Source of the DNA: Paramyrothecium sp. XJ0827
Taxonomy: Eukaryota > Ascomycota > Sordariomycetes > Hypocreales > Stachybotryaceae
DNA: 64,000 nucleotides
Direction of reading: 5' to 3'
NCBI GenBank assembly: GCA_020881915.1
Contig: JAJFPB010000011.1
Coordinates: 1,178,001 to 1,242,000 of the forward strand
A program made the translations under genes and the position numbers. The notes beneath the pieces were generated by a model, which searched no databases, was not told where the DNA came from, and saw only the letters and a program-made list of their open reading frames with translations. Positions 34,552 to 46,797 of the stretch are shown one piece after another (position 1 is the first letter of the stretch; each line of letters begins with the position of its first letter).

Positions 34552-37052
34552 ATGACGAAGAGAAGAGCCAGTTCGTCCGGAGTGCATGGGAACAGTAAGA
34601 ACAGCAATAAAAAAAGACGCGAGGGAAGTAAACGTGACGAAGGCGGCGGCTTAACCAGTCGAGCATTTCAGGAGACCCAGACCATCCGGCGTCAAGCGGA
34701 GCCTTACCAGCTCATGATAGCCAAGATACCATTCAAAGCCCTCACGCCTCGATGGAAAAATGGAGAGAACCGTCGGCTTGACGATAAGCATGTCATTAAT
34801 CTCGATGAAGCTTTCGAGAAGAATTTGGCACGAACTAGCGAGGAGAACTACATCTCGGTGTCTTGTACGTCACAAGCTATGCAGAAGATGCGGAATTACA
34901 TAAAGGAGCAACAGCAAAAGGACGGAACTTCACAAGTCAACGAAAAAGAAGTACCCGACCTTGATACTTGGCTGGACATCAATCAGGAGCTACTCGAGAT
35001 TATGGATGGTCAACATCGGGTGGCAGCTTTGACAAAACTAGCTGAACGAAAGAAATTGCCAGAAACGGAGCTTTGGTGGATCGGTATAATCTACGACATA
35101 GGTAAGTCAACCTCCACGCTTCCAAACAGAGGCGAACCACTAGTTTTAGAGAAGCAAGCTTAAGAGAGGCTAGACGCGCTTCCACCCAAGCTCAACCTCC
35201 AGCTGCGAGTCAACCGCAGCGACCTATTGCTCCCAGACAGCCATGGTCAGATTTGGATGCAGCTCGAAATGGCGTCCAAGCAAGACGAGACTCTATTTTG
35301 TGGGAAGAAAAGTGAAGTTGAGGCCGAGATGCTTGATGTATTGCGCCTCGGAGGGTTACCCAACTTTCCCATCGGCCGACTAGGTACTTTGTGGAACAAT
35401 AAGAGCTGGGCGCCTAAAATCACAAGCTTTTGCGGTACCACAGTCGGAAAAGACACGTTCAACCTATCTACATGGGAGCGGTTGGCGAGCAAGAGAGTTG
35501 ATGCAGTAAGTTGTGTTAAAAGCAACACCAGTCCGATGACGTTGGCAAGCACAGGAATGGGACTAGCCTGCGAGCTCGAGATCGAGACAGCACTGACAGA
35601 TTCTAGTACTGGTTTGCGGCAACCGATCTCGTTGTGAGGAAGCTCAAGGAATTGCCGGGAGACGCCCTGAAATATGTCCACGGTTCCGACTGGAAAAAAA
35701 TGGCACGTGTATTGCCAGCCGGCGAAAGGAACGTAACGGCCAGTGCGATACACAAGTTGTTCTATAACGACCCGAAGGAAGGGGATGATCATCGAGTCGG
35801 GCTTGCTGCACGTCGGCCGGCTCGGTTTCTCACTGCACTGGACGATGCGGCGTATCGGAGGTTGTACGACTTCCTCATCGAGACTCCGAACTTCCGCCTC
35901 CCGGATGTTCATAAGCTGCTCGAGACACCAAAAGATGTATGCCAGGCCATGATGGAGGTGATGATTCATGTGGTCCTGTGGATCGACCGCGATTCGGATG
36001 TCGTCTCGGACAAGCGCAAAGCAAACAAGCTTCCGCTGAGGAACGGTTTCATCAAACAGTTGCAGAGCGGCAATGATGAAAAGGCGATGAGACGTGCAGA
36101 GAAGCAGTCGATCGCGCTCGAACGGGAGGTTCTGGATCATGTTCGTCGGCACCAGCCATCACTGCGCCACCCGGTGACAAGAGGATATCTGAAGGCCATG
36201 CCGGACAAGGATGATCAGGACGGCGCCGTATATGCAGAGAGATTCGTGGATGCATTCTGGAAAGACCTCTTTTATGTTGTCGCAACGTTTCTCGGCCCCA
36301 ACTTTCGTCCATGGTGGGTCTGGTCAAGGGACGGCGATGGCCTGGGTTCGTCACCCGCCCATGACATCAAGGGATGCTCAGCCGTAACGCGTGCTGTATG
36401 CGTCCTAGCTTCCCGCGTGCCAGAGGTGGCGGAGAACCCTGCATTGAACAGCAAGGAAGCCTGCAATGAACTTGCAGCGGCGATCGATGGATGCATCGTA
36501 ACCTGGGTGGCCGAACGATGTCGCCAAGCTCTGCATGACGACAAGAATGCGCCATCGCCAAACGTGTTGACAGATGTGGATCGTCTCTTGATAGAATCGA
36601 CCGCAAAAGAGTATAATCTTCTCCTACTCAAGTTAAGCCAGCAAACGAAGTCGAATGGACCGGGGCCGACGACGATGCCCTTGTCCGTGGAGCCGGCAGT
36701 GGGTGCAATGGCGCACGTCACGAGCATAGTTGCTAATGTGTCCTATGAGCCAGACGCAACAAATGATCAGGAAGTTTCCTCGGGTGATGGTGGAGCGGAA
36801 TCACCAAATTGTCTGAGCGAAGTAGCCGTGGCTGAAACAGAAAAGCAAGGAGACAGTCTGGCGAGTAGCAATAGCCGATTGGGCGGCCCGATTGGCGACA
36901 AGGATACGCGTCAACCTTCACCGAAACCAACACAAACGAATGTAGGTCCGAGCCAGAGCGGACCTAATAGTTCAAGAACTCCGCTGCCGTTCAGTTCCAC
37001 GCTGGTGAGGAAGTCAGGACCTAGGTGGAGAGGCCGATTAGCTGCGTCTTAG
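34552..37052 (+). CDS. gene A: DGQHR-motif (ParB/DndB/DUF3723-like) protein
   Basis: Three exons (34552-35101, 35165-35505, 35607-37052) give 778 codons. The introns are GT-AG, phase 1 then phase 0. A basic N-terminus is followed by a segment IPFKALTPRW...LDDKHVINLDEAF. Then comes EIMDGQHRVAALTKL with D152-G-Q-H-R156, the signature seen in DndB-type and ParB-like proteins and in the fungal DUF3723 family, whose WWxxxxY and SDGxIW-like segments also appear here (LWWIGIIYD, PDSHGQIW). The C-terminal 200 residues are Ser/Pro/Gln-rich and probably disordered. The paralogue at 55.0-57.5 kb has introns at the same places and phases. The frame is intact. Enzymatic or DNA-binding activity is inference from the motif. 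Confidence 0.75.
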
Positions 37053-37393
37053 TCCCCCTTCCATACGTTCGTCCTTTTACCCTACACAGTTTAATAGAAT
37101 AGGACTCCATTTCGTCAGCTGAATTATTATTACTGGGCTTGTATTGCGACGGGCAGCAGGAAATACGCCACGTTAAGTCCTGGTGGACGACTCGGATGTG
37201 TAGCTAGAATAACATGGTTTAATAAACTTTCCTTTTTCAAAAGAAAAGTCAAAGAAAGGCACTGTTTACGCGCCAGTCATTTACCGCCGCGCGTTCTACT
37301 ACGCCAATATGGTTAATGCGCAAGAAATAAATTTTGCCCCCGGGCGTAGCGAGATCTACGTGGTCGTTAAGTCTTGGGTTAGGGTCAGCCTCC
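37053..37393. promoter_or_regulatory. A-B intergenic region with a degenerate palindrome
   Basis: The 341-bp spacer between A and B holds TTTTGCCCCCGGGCG at 37332-37346. This is a shortened version of the palindrome found three times upstream of A, 60 bp before the ATG of B. No other feature is seen. Confidence 0.5.
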
Positions 37394-38934
37394 ATGAGTG
37401 ATTCCATACATCATCAAGGTGAAAACCTATCCAGCACCATGAGTACACAGGAACGCGAAACCAACAGCATTATTCTCGATGATTCTCCTGGCCAGGAAGG
37501 ATCCAATTTTGTGTCGGGCAGTGGCAACTCAGAGCTTGAGGATGACTACGAACAGAGTGCATACCCATCACACGACAGGGCGGACGATGATTATTTAAGG
37601 GAGTCCGCAATTGGCTCTGAGGACGTATCTACTACAGCGGAGCGTGAGTTACGCACATGGAGGATTGATCGCTCAACAGGTACCTACAACTACAAATGTA
37701 AGGAAAAGGAGTCACCCCACCCATTTTCAAGGAACAACATTGACGTGTACCGTATATACTAGGTGATGAATTCGTGTCGAAAACCAACGCGCCTGAGTTT
37801 AAAGGTGCCGAAGCCATCTCGATTCTTCAAAGACCGTTCACCATGGATTATGGCAGCCGAAAAGCCGGGTCACGACCTGCCAGTGACAAAGATACCTACT
37901 ACCCAATATTCTACCTCGACTTCATTAGCATCGTTGGAATCCCACTACAGCCGATCAGTCGGCGCAGCGACCGATTCTTCGACAACGTGACGATATCATT
38001 CCAGCATTGGCAGGCACCGTACAGTGTGAAACGAGGCAGTGTTGTGCCATTTGACCTGACCAACCGAACCTTTCGTATTGCGGTGGCTGCGACACGAGAG
38101 CAGTGGTTCATCGTCATGCATCCCATAAGACCCGGCAACAGTAATCGCTCACGTCGAGATACAGCGAAGCATGGGACTGGCATGGTCAAACACCATGCCG
38201 AGTCGCTCGCGTCATATATCAAATCAGTCTTCACGAGCGGCGAGCTTCTTGGCGAAGGAATTGAGGCGGCATGGAAGCTAGGCGGTAGGTCGTCTTCACA
38301 GATAACTTACAATAAATGGACCATGTTTCAGGAGATTTTTATGGATGGTTGGTCCAGCTTTGCTGAAGCCTATGCCCACGAAACTTTCTGGTCCGACAAC
38401 GTTCCTGCTCTCCATGCATTTGACTACGGTGCCAACATAGAGATGGAAGGGACAGATGGAATCCAAGCTCTCCAGCGGGAAACCCGCGTACGGCCGGATG
38501 ATGATGATGAAGGCGATGACGACGAAGACGACGTTGATGATAGCGACGAAGAGCGAAGATACCAAAGCGACACGGACGAGGACAGCGAAGTTGATTCAGA
38601 GGAAGAACAAGTAGCTGAGCCAAGCAGTCGCGGTAACTCAAGTCTCTACGTGCAAGGCCCAAATGAACAGGGTGCAGGCGTCGCGAATGGAGGGCCCCCT
38701 GCTACATCAAGTCGAGCAACATCCAGGAGCCCACCGGATTCGCAAGATGAATACTTCAGCCCCGGATTGCTCGATCTCCGTACGGAGTTGGAGCAGAAAT
38801 ACGATCTAGACCGCTTAACAAGTATATCGTATGCCGTTGCTACAAACTTGCACTGCACCACCAGCGAAGGCGGAGACTTGAACCAAGATAAGGCTGTTTG
38901 TCTTCTCGCCGACAGGAACTGTTTGGCTCGGGAA

Positions 38935-41245
38935 TGTTGTTCAGATTACGCAGTGGTGCTGAATGCACTTGGATAAAATGTAATTGATGTTATGATGATT
39001 GTAATTATTCTTGGTTTTTTTTAAGTTGTTCTGATCTCAATGAGATGCCTTCGGACCATTATATATCTGAGTGAACCCATCTAGGACTTTGAACCTTAAT
39101 CGTAGGACTTGAACTTTAATATTGGTCCTTAAGTCACGGGGGACTCAGTTCTTCCAACACGCCCCCGTCCACCTTGGCTTCAGGGCACAGAGTCATCGTG
39201 GACTTCAGTGCTCCAAAGAAGACGACCGCCTTCTTCAATCGGGCATGGACTAATTCGGATTGCTTCAAGAAAGTGGCTGTGACTGGCTGAATCTAATGGC
39301 TTTGTAAGACCATCTGCTATTTGTTCATGGGTGCTGATATATTGCACGTCGATGTTTCCGGCTTCAACTTCTTCTCGGATATGATGTTCGACCAATGGAA
39401 TGTGCTTCGTTCGTTGGTGAAGCTCAGGGTTCCTGCAAAGTTTCAGAGAACCCTGATTGTCGCCGTTCAGAAGGACTGGTTTGCTGAGAGGGAGTTGTAA
39501 TTCGGAGAAGAGGCTTCTGATCCAGGCTAATTCTCTGGCACATTGGGAAAGAGCAGTATACTCGGCCTCAGTGGTTGAGAGAGCCACGGTTTCGTGTCTT
39601 TTGGCTCTCCAGGAAACTGTAGATCCTTCCAGTTGAACTAGCCAGCCGAAAGTTGATCTTCCCGTCGACTTGTCCCTTTTCCAGTCTGAATCGGCCCAAG
39701 CAATCACGTTCCAGGCCGTGTTCTTTTCTTTCTTGACGCCCCCAAGCACCAGACCGTAGTCTCTTGTCTTCTGCAAGTAACGAAGCCCTCTCTTGGCAAG
39801 CTGTGTATGAACATGTGAAGGGTTTGCCATGTACCTTGAAAGGACTGAGAGAAGAAATGCTAGATCGGGTCTGGTTTGTGTCATTCCGTACATAAGAGAA
39901 CCCGTTTTTGAACTGTAGTCCTCTCGCTCACTTGGAGAAGCGGAGTCTGTGTCGTCTCGTGGTAGAAGTGTAGATGGCGCATTTCGCTCCATGGGTGTAT
40001 TGGTGGGACGGCATTCCTCAAGACCAAATTTCTCGAGGATTCTCATGAAGTAGGCATCCTGGGAGAGGTATATTAGCCTTGAGTTCCTGTCTCGGGTTAT
40101 TCTTACTCCAAGAAAATATTTGGCAGGTCCGAGATCAGTCATTGTGAAGATCTCTCCCAGGCGGGCTTTGTACCCTTGGATTGCTTCCCTATTGCTGCCC
40201 ATAATAAGAGAGTCATCCACGTATGTGATAATAATTATTCCCGTGGTGGGATTATAATATACGGCCGTGTCAGACAATATTTGTCTGAAGCCAAGGGACT
40301 CTAAGGCTTTCTTCAATTTCTTCTGCCATTGCCGAGGGGCCTGCTTGAGCCCATACAGCGATTTAATCAGCTTGCAGATTTTCTCTGTTGAGAAACCTTG
40401 TGGGCGGTCTTCTGGGTGTTGATCGAAGTACTCAACGAGTCCTTCCGGCATCTCGATGTAGATTTCTTCATCGAGGTCCCCTTCTAGGAAAGCCGTTGAA
40501 ACGTCCATTTGTTCGATCTCCCAGTCAAGACAGGCAGCAACGGTGAGGAGGATTCTCCATGTCGCCATTTTAGCAACAGAGGCAAAGGTCTGGTTATAGT
40601 CAAATCCAGGTTGTTGTTCGAAACCTCTGACTACCAGCCGGGCCTTGAACTTCTCCAGGCCTCCATCCTCATTCTTCTTGACCTTGAATACCCACTTGAC
40701 TGTAAGTGGCCTATGGTGAGCTTGGGTTCGGTCCAATATGCGCCAGGTTCCTTTCGTGAGGAGACTGCGCAGCTCACTGTGTATTGCTCTGAACCAATGC
40801 TCCCTATGCGGACCTTGAAGCGCTTCGGTAATTGTTTTGGGCTCAATTATCTCCTCTTCTCGAGGATCAGGCAGCGGAACTATGTCTTTGATGTTGTCGT
40901 CTGTTTATGCTGAGGATTATGCACCCTGCAGTCTGAAGATTATTCACTTCAGATTGGTATGAACTTAGAGTCTCGGTTTGCTCCATAACAGACAGTGGCC
41001 GGCTTGAGATGGGAGCTCCGTTCGTGCGGAATGTCGGCTCAACATCATGCTCAGTTTCAGTCAGATGTTCTGTTTCTCTGACCTTTTCATAGAATGTGAC
41101 ATGTGCAGAGCGGACCAATTGATGTCCTTTTCTGCGTGAGGGCACCCAGCAGGTGTATATCTGTGAACCTTCCATGCATAGGTAGATTCCAGTTTCTCCT
41201 CTTGGACCAAATTTAAATGATCTTAGGGACTCAGTTCTTCCAACA
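38935..41245 (-). mobile_element. internally deleted Copia retrotransposon inside gene B
   Basis: The insertion is flanked by a perfect 5-bp duplication GGGAA (38930-38934 and 41246-41250). On the minus strand it carries a complete 225-bp 3' LTR (38935-39159). Of the 5' LTR, only about the first 20 bases (TGTTGGAAGAACTGAGTCCC, 41226-41245) remain, and these run directly into the end of the integrase region. Gag, protease and most of integrase are gone, while reverse transcriptase and RNase H remain. Removing the element plus one duplication restores the gene B frame as RE-YASSRDYTFYPLAF, which aligns with B'. Confidence 0.95.
39180..40736 (-). CDS. Copia reverse transcriptase and RNase H (partial polyprotein)
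   Basis: The 518-codon frame starts within the polyprotein (VKWVFKVKKNEDGGLEKFKARLVVRG). It contains the RVT_2 polymerase fold with the catalytic YVDDSLIMGSN and upstream QMDVSTAFLEGDL. The tethered RNase H follows (WADSDWKRDKSTGRSTFGW, VALSTTEAEYTAL, HIREEVEAGNIDVQYI). It ends near the LTR. No stop interrupts it. The remaining piece of the integrase C-terminal domain lies upstream in another frame (about 40867-41225: FKFGPRGETGIYLC...YTCWVPSRRKGH). Without gag, protease, a full integrase and a 5' LTR, the copy cannot transpose on its own. Confidence 0.92.
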   Translation of the reverse strand: MDRTQAHHRPLTVKWVFKVKKNEDGGLEKFKARLVVRGFEQQPGFDYNQTFASVAKMATWRILLTVAACLDWEIEQMDVSTAFLEGDLDEEIYIEMPEGLVEYFDQHPEDRPQGFSTEKICKLIKSLYGLKQAPRQWQKKLKKALESLGFRQILSDTAVYYNPTTGIIIITYVDDSLIMGSNREAIQGYKARLGEIFTMTDLGPAKYFLGVRITRDRNSRLIYLSQDAYFMRILEKFGLEECRPTNTPMERNAPSTLLPRDDTDSASPSEREDYSSKTGSLMYGMTQTRPDLAFLLSVLSRYMANPSHVHTQLAKRGLRYLQKTRDYGLVLGGVKKEKNTAWNVIAWADSDWKRDKSTGRSTFGWLVQLEGSTVSWRAKRHETVALSTTEAEYTALSQCARELAWIRSLFSELQLPLSKPVLLNGDNQGSLKLCRNPELHQRTKHIPLVEHHIREEVEAGNIDVQYISTHEQIADGLTKPLDSASHSHFLEAIRISPCPIEEGGRLLWSTEVHDDSVP

Positions 41246-43884
41246 GGGAATATGCCAGCTCCCGAGATTATACCTTCTATCCGTTGGCATTTCACCCGGC
41301 ATATGGCAATTTCTCATCACCAGAGCCGCCCGCCTTCCTCAAGAACAATCTCCTGGCCATTATAAAGGACAACATGAGTTTCTTGAATCAGGGTGCTGAT
41401 GTTGTATTCTTCAACGAGTTTCAAGGATACTGCGCCCTAAAGTCTGTGTACCGCCATCGCGCTGATGCCCTTCTCGCAAGTCAAGGTTCGGCGACGGCAG
41501 CACTAACGGTACCAGAAGTCGACATCAAAGCCGCAGCTAGGGTTAGAGCCAAACAAGCAAGACTTCTGGATCGGATACGGGGACGGCTGACACCGGATAA
41601 CCCCGGTGCGTCGAAACCATTTGAAAGAGAAGCCTTGCTCATCGAGAAGGCCATTGAAGCGGAAGAATTCTCCTATCGCTTTGAACAAGTGGTTACCATA
41701 CACGTGCAACGGCTCATAAAGGGACAGAGGAGTTTTTCTACCGTGTTACGGCCCATTCTTCAGCTGATGCGCTTTTTCCTCAAGGAGAAGCAATCGTATT
41801 CGTGGATTCTTCGGCGGTTTCCTCCTCCTGTCTTCCCTGGTGTTCTCATCGCGTTCGCTCGAACATTCAAGCTAGCCATCGAGGAGATGGAGCGACGATT
41901 CACCATAGCTGGATCGAGAGGTCTGGGCCTCGCAGCGTCAGAAGCGGTAGCTGCCCTGGACAGACTGGGAAACTTTTGTCTGACAGGCGATCGTCGTATA
42001 CTTCCATCACGGGTATTTAGATTGCTCGGAACAATGGAAAGCCTACAACATGGAGGATGGCCCTTCATCGATCCGGCAATGCTTGATTTTAGGGAAGGAG
42101 AAGGGACCATACATATTGGTCAGTGGCCGACCCTACCTGACGATCGTCCGATGCTCATGCATGTGGCATCGCTTGCATTTCACTACGGGCCGTTTGTGGC
42201 GGCAAACCGCCACAGTCAGCTGTGGTTCTCCGAGCTTGGGGGTCAGTCTATTCAAGGGATATCTGGGGCTAGCCGGTTCTTGGAAAAAGTGCTAGCCGAG
42301 CTATGGATTCCTCAGACGTTAACCTTTATGGCCAATCAGTTTCATCGAAAATTGAATCGGGGTATACGAAGTGGTCGAGGTGAGCCTTCCATCAAGGCAG
42401 GTCAAGAACTAAAGGCTTGGGAGGATTGTCACGAACCTTTCCGTTGGAGGTAAGGATGAAAGTCCCATGTGATGTTAGGACATGTTGACGGGCATTTTTG
42501 TTAACGTATGAACCTACCAGGGCACTAGAAAATCTCCCTCAGGACTTGGTCATGCCGGATGGAGGGCCTGGATCCTTGCGAGATCTACCAACCAAGACCA
42601 GACGAGACTTTGCACAGGAAGTAGTCGAAGCACTACAGGGATCAGAGCATATGGTTGCCGCCGCCTTCGCGCCGGCCCATTCCACCTGGTTTGCCACCAT
42701 TAAGGCTGCCATTCAACACACACGTCCAGAAATTGTCACAAAAGACCAATGGATAGATGGACTCGCAGCTGCTATGCATTCGAGTGGGGTCGAATGGGTG
42801 CCAGGTCGACACCGACAGAAACTCACTCATCGTCGCATCGTGCGCTTAGTAGGTTCGGTTGTTTCAACGGAAGTGCTCACGGCTAGGCCCGGGAGCTCAA
42901 AGCGATTGGCACTTGAGGCTGAATTTAACCAAGACGGTCCCATACGGAAACGACCTAGGAAACGACGGATAGACTTCGGATGCGATATCCCATTCCAGGA
43001 TGTCCCGTCATTGATCCAGACAGGCTTCAGGAGACTAGAGAGCCTCTTCGGAAAGAGCAATGACGACCATAAAATACTAGAGCATTACCAGCAGGCTCGC
43101 AACTCCCTACAAAGAATCCTTGGCACCCCAATGTGTGACCTGATGCTAATGCTGGTCTTAACACTAAGCTCATCTTCTGTCACACCGCAAGTAGCACCAA
43201 AAGAACGCTATTTCAGTGGGGCACCGAAGGCGAAACAGAAAGAACAATCGCTGTTGGCGGCGAATATGGTGACGCGAATGCTTTGGTTCCTGCAACCAAC
43301 CGACTTCCCGTGGGGCACTGAGGACCATGGCACGATCCTCCGTATTTCGGAAATGACCAAAAAAATTGGTAAGTCTGGGAGCCCTATGAATGGGTTGTGA
43401 TATAACTAACAAGACATGATGTTACAGAGCACAAGGGTATCAATAACCGTGTGCTTCGCGAAATTGGGTGGATTCAAGTGGAAAAGCATCGAGACAGCCC
43501 GCGGAACAGCGAGTCAAAGCTGGCCCCTCCCGAAAAGTTAGAGGCATTATACAAGGAGTTGCTGCGTCTTCGCAAAGACCCCGACTTATTTATCGGATGT
43601 GTGTTCAAGAGCGATGATAACATATGGGTAGAGCGGTGTGGATCGATTATCCAATTTCAAGATTTATCGTAAAGTTTAATTCTGAACTCTTACGGCTCGA
43701 CGAGTTTTCCGATGTTATAGGAGGACTTCTAGCGATAGCCGAAGCTGTTTTCGATGAACTGGCGCAGAATGTACTAGAAGCGGTGGATATATGCAACGAT
43801 GACTTCTTGGCAACTAGCGCAAAGTTAGATTTCAGCATCCCCGATTATAAGGAACAGGCGAAGAAAAAGATACTGGGTTCCGAC

Positions 43885-46714
43885 CAGGCTGGCGAATCTA
43901 TCTATATCTATCTACCAAGGCCCCAGGTAGATAGATGTAGACGCTTAGTAATCTGGGCCAAGATAGATAGATAGATGTAGACTATATGTAGATATAGATA
44001 GATTTCAGTAGATAGATAGTGCACGGACAATGCTACCCCCGGTCCACGGTCAGGACCATATCATTACCCACCTCCTTTAGCAACCGATCGTATCCCTCCA
44101 ATACCCTGCTCTGAGCCATGATCTCACGGTCTGGGTAATAGCAATAGTACTCGCATCCAACCGGTGTCGTTTATGTGAGACCATGCTACCGGCGGAGGAG
44201 AACGTCCTCTCACACTCGGCAGCCATGGCGGGAATTGACAAGACGTCAATTGCCATTCTGGCTACACGAGGATACTCAAACCGCTTCACCGACCAGTACT
44301 CAAGCGGATTATCATGTTTTGAGTATACGTCGTTCTTTGTAGATAGCCACCTCTCAAATTCGTCTTCAACCATCCCGTTTTCATAATTCGTACTAGCCAT
44401 AAGCTCATCCTGGAACGAGTCAAATGGATTATGCTCTCGTGCCCTTACAGCTTCAGGAAGATTACTGTTTGTGATCTCCCATTGTGCAGGGAGGCCGCGA
44501 TACTCCTCATCCCACAGCCTTTGGACAATCCGGCGAGCGGTATGCAGCCAGTCTTCCTTATCACCATACGCCCTTGTCAAGAAGGCCCATTGTATCCCGG
44601 GATGAAGAACCGTGGCCGCATAATAGATCGGCGTCTCGTCAAGTTTCGAATAGTACTTGTTCAGCTTGACCCAGGCAGAATTGACGCAGGAAGCATAGTA
44701 ATTGGGTTCTGGCCGATTTACTGCCTCAATCTTGGCTTTCTCAAGCGTTGTGAGAAGAAATTCGTAGGCCACGGCTACTTGCCAGATGCTCCCGTACTGC
44801 GCCTCAATTCCTCCCTTGCGGAGCCGGGTTTGGCCGTCGCCTTCAAGCCGCAACAGGCAGGATTCGAACTTACTGAGTATGTCCTTGAACCAACCAAGCG
44901 CATCCCAATCCGCATCGGAAAGAAGATTGGCTTCCTTGAGACACGGGGAAGCGAGCTGGGTGGCTCCGCCGAATTCGGCCGAGATCGTGGAAACCTTTTG
45001 CCAGATTGTATGGTGATGTCAATGAGCTCTTCAAGGTAACGCCGGAGCTTGATGGCCCGCTCAATCATGTAGTATTGCGAGAGCCAACGCGTGCTGTTGT
45101 CCACAATCACATCAAGTGTGCCGGGGTAGCTCTTGTCGGCATCTTCTTCCTGCAGCTTGCGCAGAACAGAAATGGCCTTGTTGGATCGATGGGCCCAAAC
45201 TACAAGGTTGTGCAGTTTCCCAACCGGACCTCTCTTCATCCACTCGTCGAAGTCATCTGGATCAAGGTTCTCGAGGCTACCCTCGTCTTTGACGAAAAGC
45301 ATGGCCTTCGCAACAAGATGGAGAATGTGTCCAAAGCACCGGATCCTTCGGCGGCTTGGGTCCTCCCACTGAAGCGTGGGACCTATCTCTTCAACCGCGC
45401 AATCATTGCTAGGGGCATTGTCAAGAATAAAGTATCCAATTTTGTTGTTCGCTACTAGCTCAAACTCGTTCAGCACCTCCATGATAGCCGCGGAGACGTT
45501 TTCTCCTGTATGAGCATTTGTCACATTTGGGAGGCCGAGCACGATTTTCCGAGGTCGGAACGTTTCCTCCTCAAGAAAGAAGGCGTTCACGGAGAAGAAC
45601 GAGTGCCTATTCCGCGAAGTCCAACCATCAAACGCAATATGAACCTGGCTCGGGCTTCGTAACATTGTCATCGATGACATGCATTTTGTAGCTGTCGAAC
45701 TCATGGATGATACGAGCGCGGACCGTCTCGTGCGTAAGAACAGCGGAAGTCTCCTGAACTAGAGGATTGAGGTACTGAAAGACCTTCTGAAGCCCTTTGT
45801 GCTCCGGGACGCGGAAAGACAGATTTGCGTCGGTGATCCACTGAACCAACAGTCGCTGAAATTTGGTTCTGTTGAATCGGACGACTAGCTCGTCATGAAA
45901 GTCGTCTCTCTTGCGCTTCTTGGCGGAGAATTCATGGAGGCTTGGCTGATTGGAAGGTCGTTGTGACGTGTATCGCTTGGCTTTCGATGGATCTGGGCTC
46001 AAGATGCAGTGCGCCTTGGCAAGGTGGCCTTCAATATTCCTGGTGTTGGATGATACGTAGGCTTTGGGCTTGTGGGCTTTTTGCAGGACACAATGGCAAC
46101 AGAGCCATATGGGCGCACCTTGCTGATTGTTAGATGCTCTAGCGTGGACATCATAGCCATGGTTCCAAAACCATCCAGTAGCTAGGCCAGTGCGGGTTGA
46201 GAGAACCCAATGCGTCCGGATAGACTCGGACACTGCCTCCCAGTCTTTTATCGTTGAGGGGCTGCTGGGTGATGATGATGATGATGATGATGATGATAGT
46301 AGCGTAGGAGCGGCTGACTGGGGAGAGGAATTGTATGAATTGGATGGGGAAGCAAAAATATCGGCTTGAAACGCCATTGTGGGGAGTTGGAGTAGGTAGC
46401 TTGGCTGAATCCAGGACTAATGTGAACAGCCAAAAAATTTGGTGATGGGGAAGGAAAGGAGAGACTAAAGAAGGGCGAGATTGGGCAAGTATAGGTACCG
46501 TAGTATAAGGGTAAATTACAAGTAGTTATGGGTGCTTCTACTTCCCGTAAATATGGGTCCAATTCTTGGCATCTATCTACATTTTGTCTATCTACCAGAG
46601 GTCCAGATAGATAGATAGATGACCCACATAGACCTTTGATAGATAGATAGATGTAGATCTACATAGATCTACATCTACATTTCGTCTACATCGGTAGATA
46701 GATTCGCCAGTCTG
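43885..46714 (-). mobile_element. hAT transposon 4 inside gene B
   Basis: The ends are inverted repeats of the form CAG(G/A)CTGGCGAATCTATCTA at 43885 and 46714. They are flanked by a perfect 8-bp duplication GTTCCGAC (43877-43884 and 46715-46722). Subterminal regions on both sides consist largely of TAGA/TCTA repeats, with (TAGATAGA)-type runs and the palindromic CTACATAGATCTACATC. The insertion lies near the 3' end of gene B. Removing it lets the frame run a further 24 codons to TAA at 46795. Confidence 0.95.
44077..46377 (-). pseudogene. hAT transposase of element 4, frameshifted
   Basis: The ATG at 46377 starts a Ser-rich leader encoded in part by a CAT/ATG trinucleotide run near 46270-46300. 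Then come a BED-like finger (IWLCCHCVLQKAHKP...HLAKAH), the DDE core (QVHIAFDGWTSRNRHSFFSV, KIGYFILDNAPSND) and the dimerisation tail (MAAECERTFSSAGSMVSHKRHRLD...RSWLRAG). Frame changes near 45660 and near 44950 break the gene into three readable parts. Since the terminal repeats and target duplication are perfect, it may have been moved by transposase supplied from another copy. Confidence 0.85.
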
Positions 46715-46797
46715 GTTCCGACAGGACACAACGGAGGGAAAGCACAAATAGACGGAGTGTGTGTCGAAAGGTATTGGAATACCGGTGGATATTATAA

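Larger units (their letters stand above)
37394..46797 (+). pseudogene. gene B: large unknown protein, interrupted by Copia and hAT 4
   Basis: Removing the two insertions leaves exons 37394-37697, 37763-38934 joined to 41251-42449, 42521-43368 and 43428-43884, then 46723-46797. This encodes about 1,350 residues. An acidic N-terminus is followed by a conserved block shared with B' (FTMDYGSRKAGSRP, FFDNVTISFQHW, KHHAESLASYI, GELLGEGIEAAWKL, NKWTMFQE). A very acidic linker (about 38500-38610) and a second conserved block (ELEQKYDLDRLTSISYA, CLLADR, FYPLAFHPAYGNF) come next. The downstream half is helical and has no counterpart in truncated B'. A frame change is needed between 43624 and 43672, through a one-base lesion or an unrecognised intron. 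The family is unknown to me. Confidence 0.75.

Noticed and set aside
36272..36727. Minus-strand frame inside gene A
   Set aside because: Gene A has motif, introns and a paralogue supporting the plus strand.
37334..37393. Upstream extension of gene B
   Set aside because: The first codon would be TTG and it overlaps the degenerate palindrome; the ATG at 37394 is preferred.
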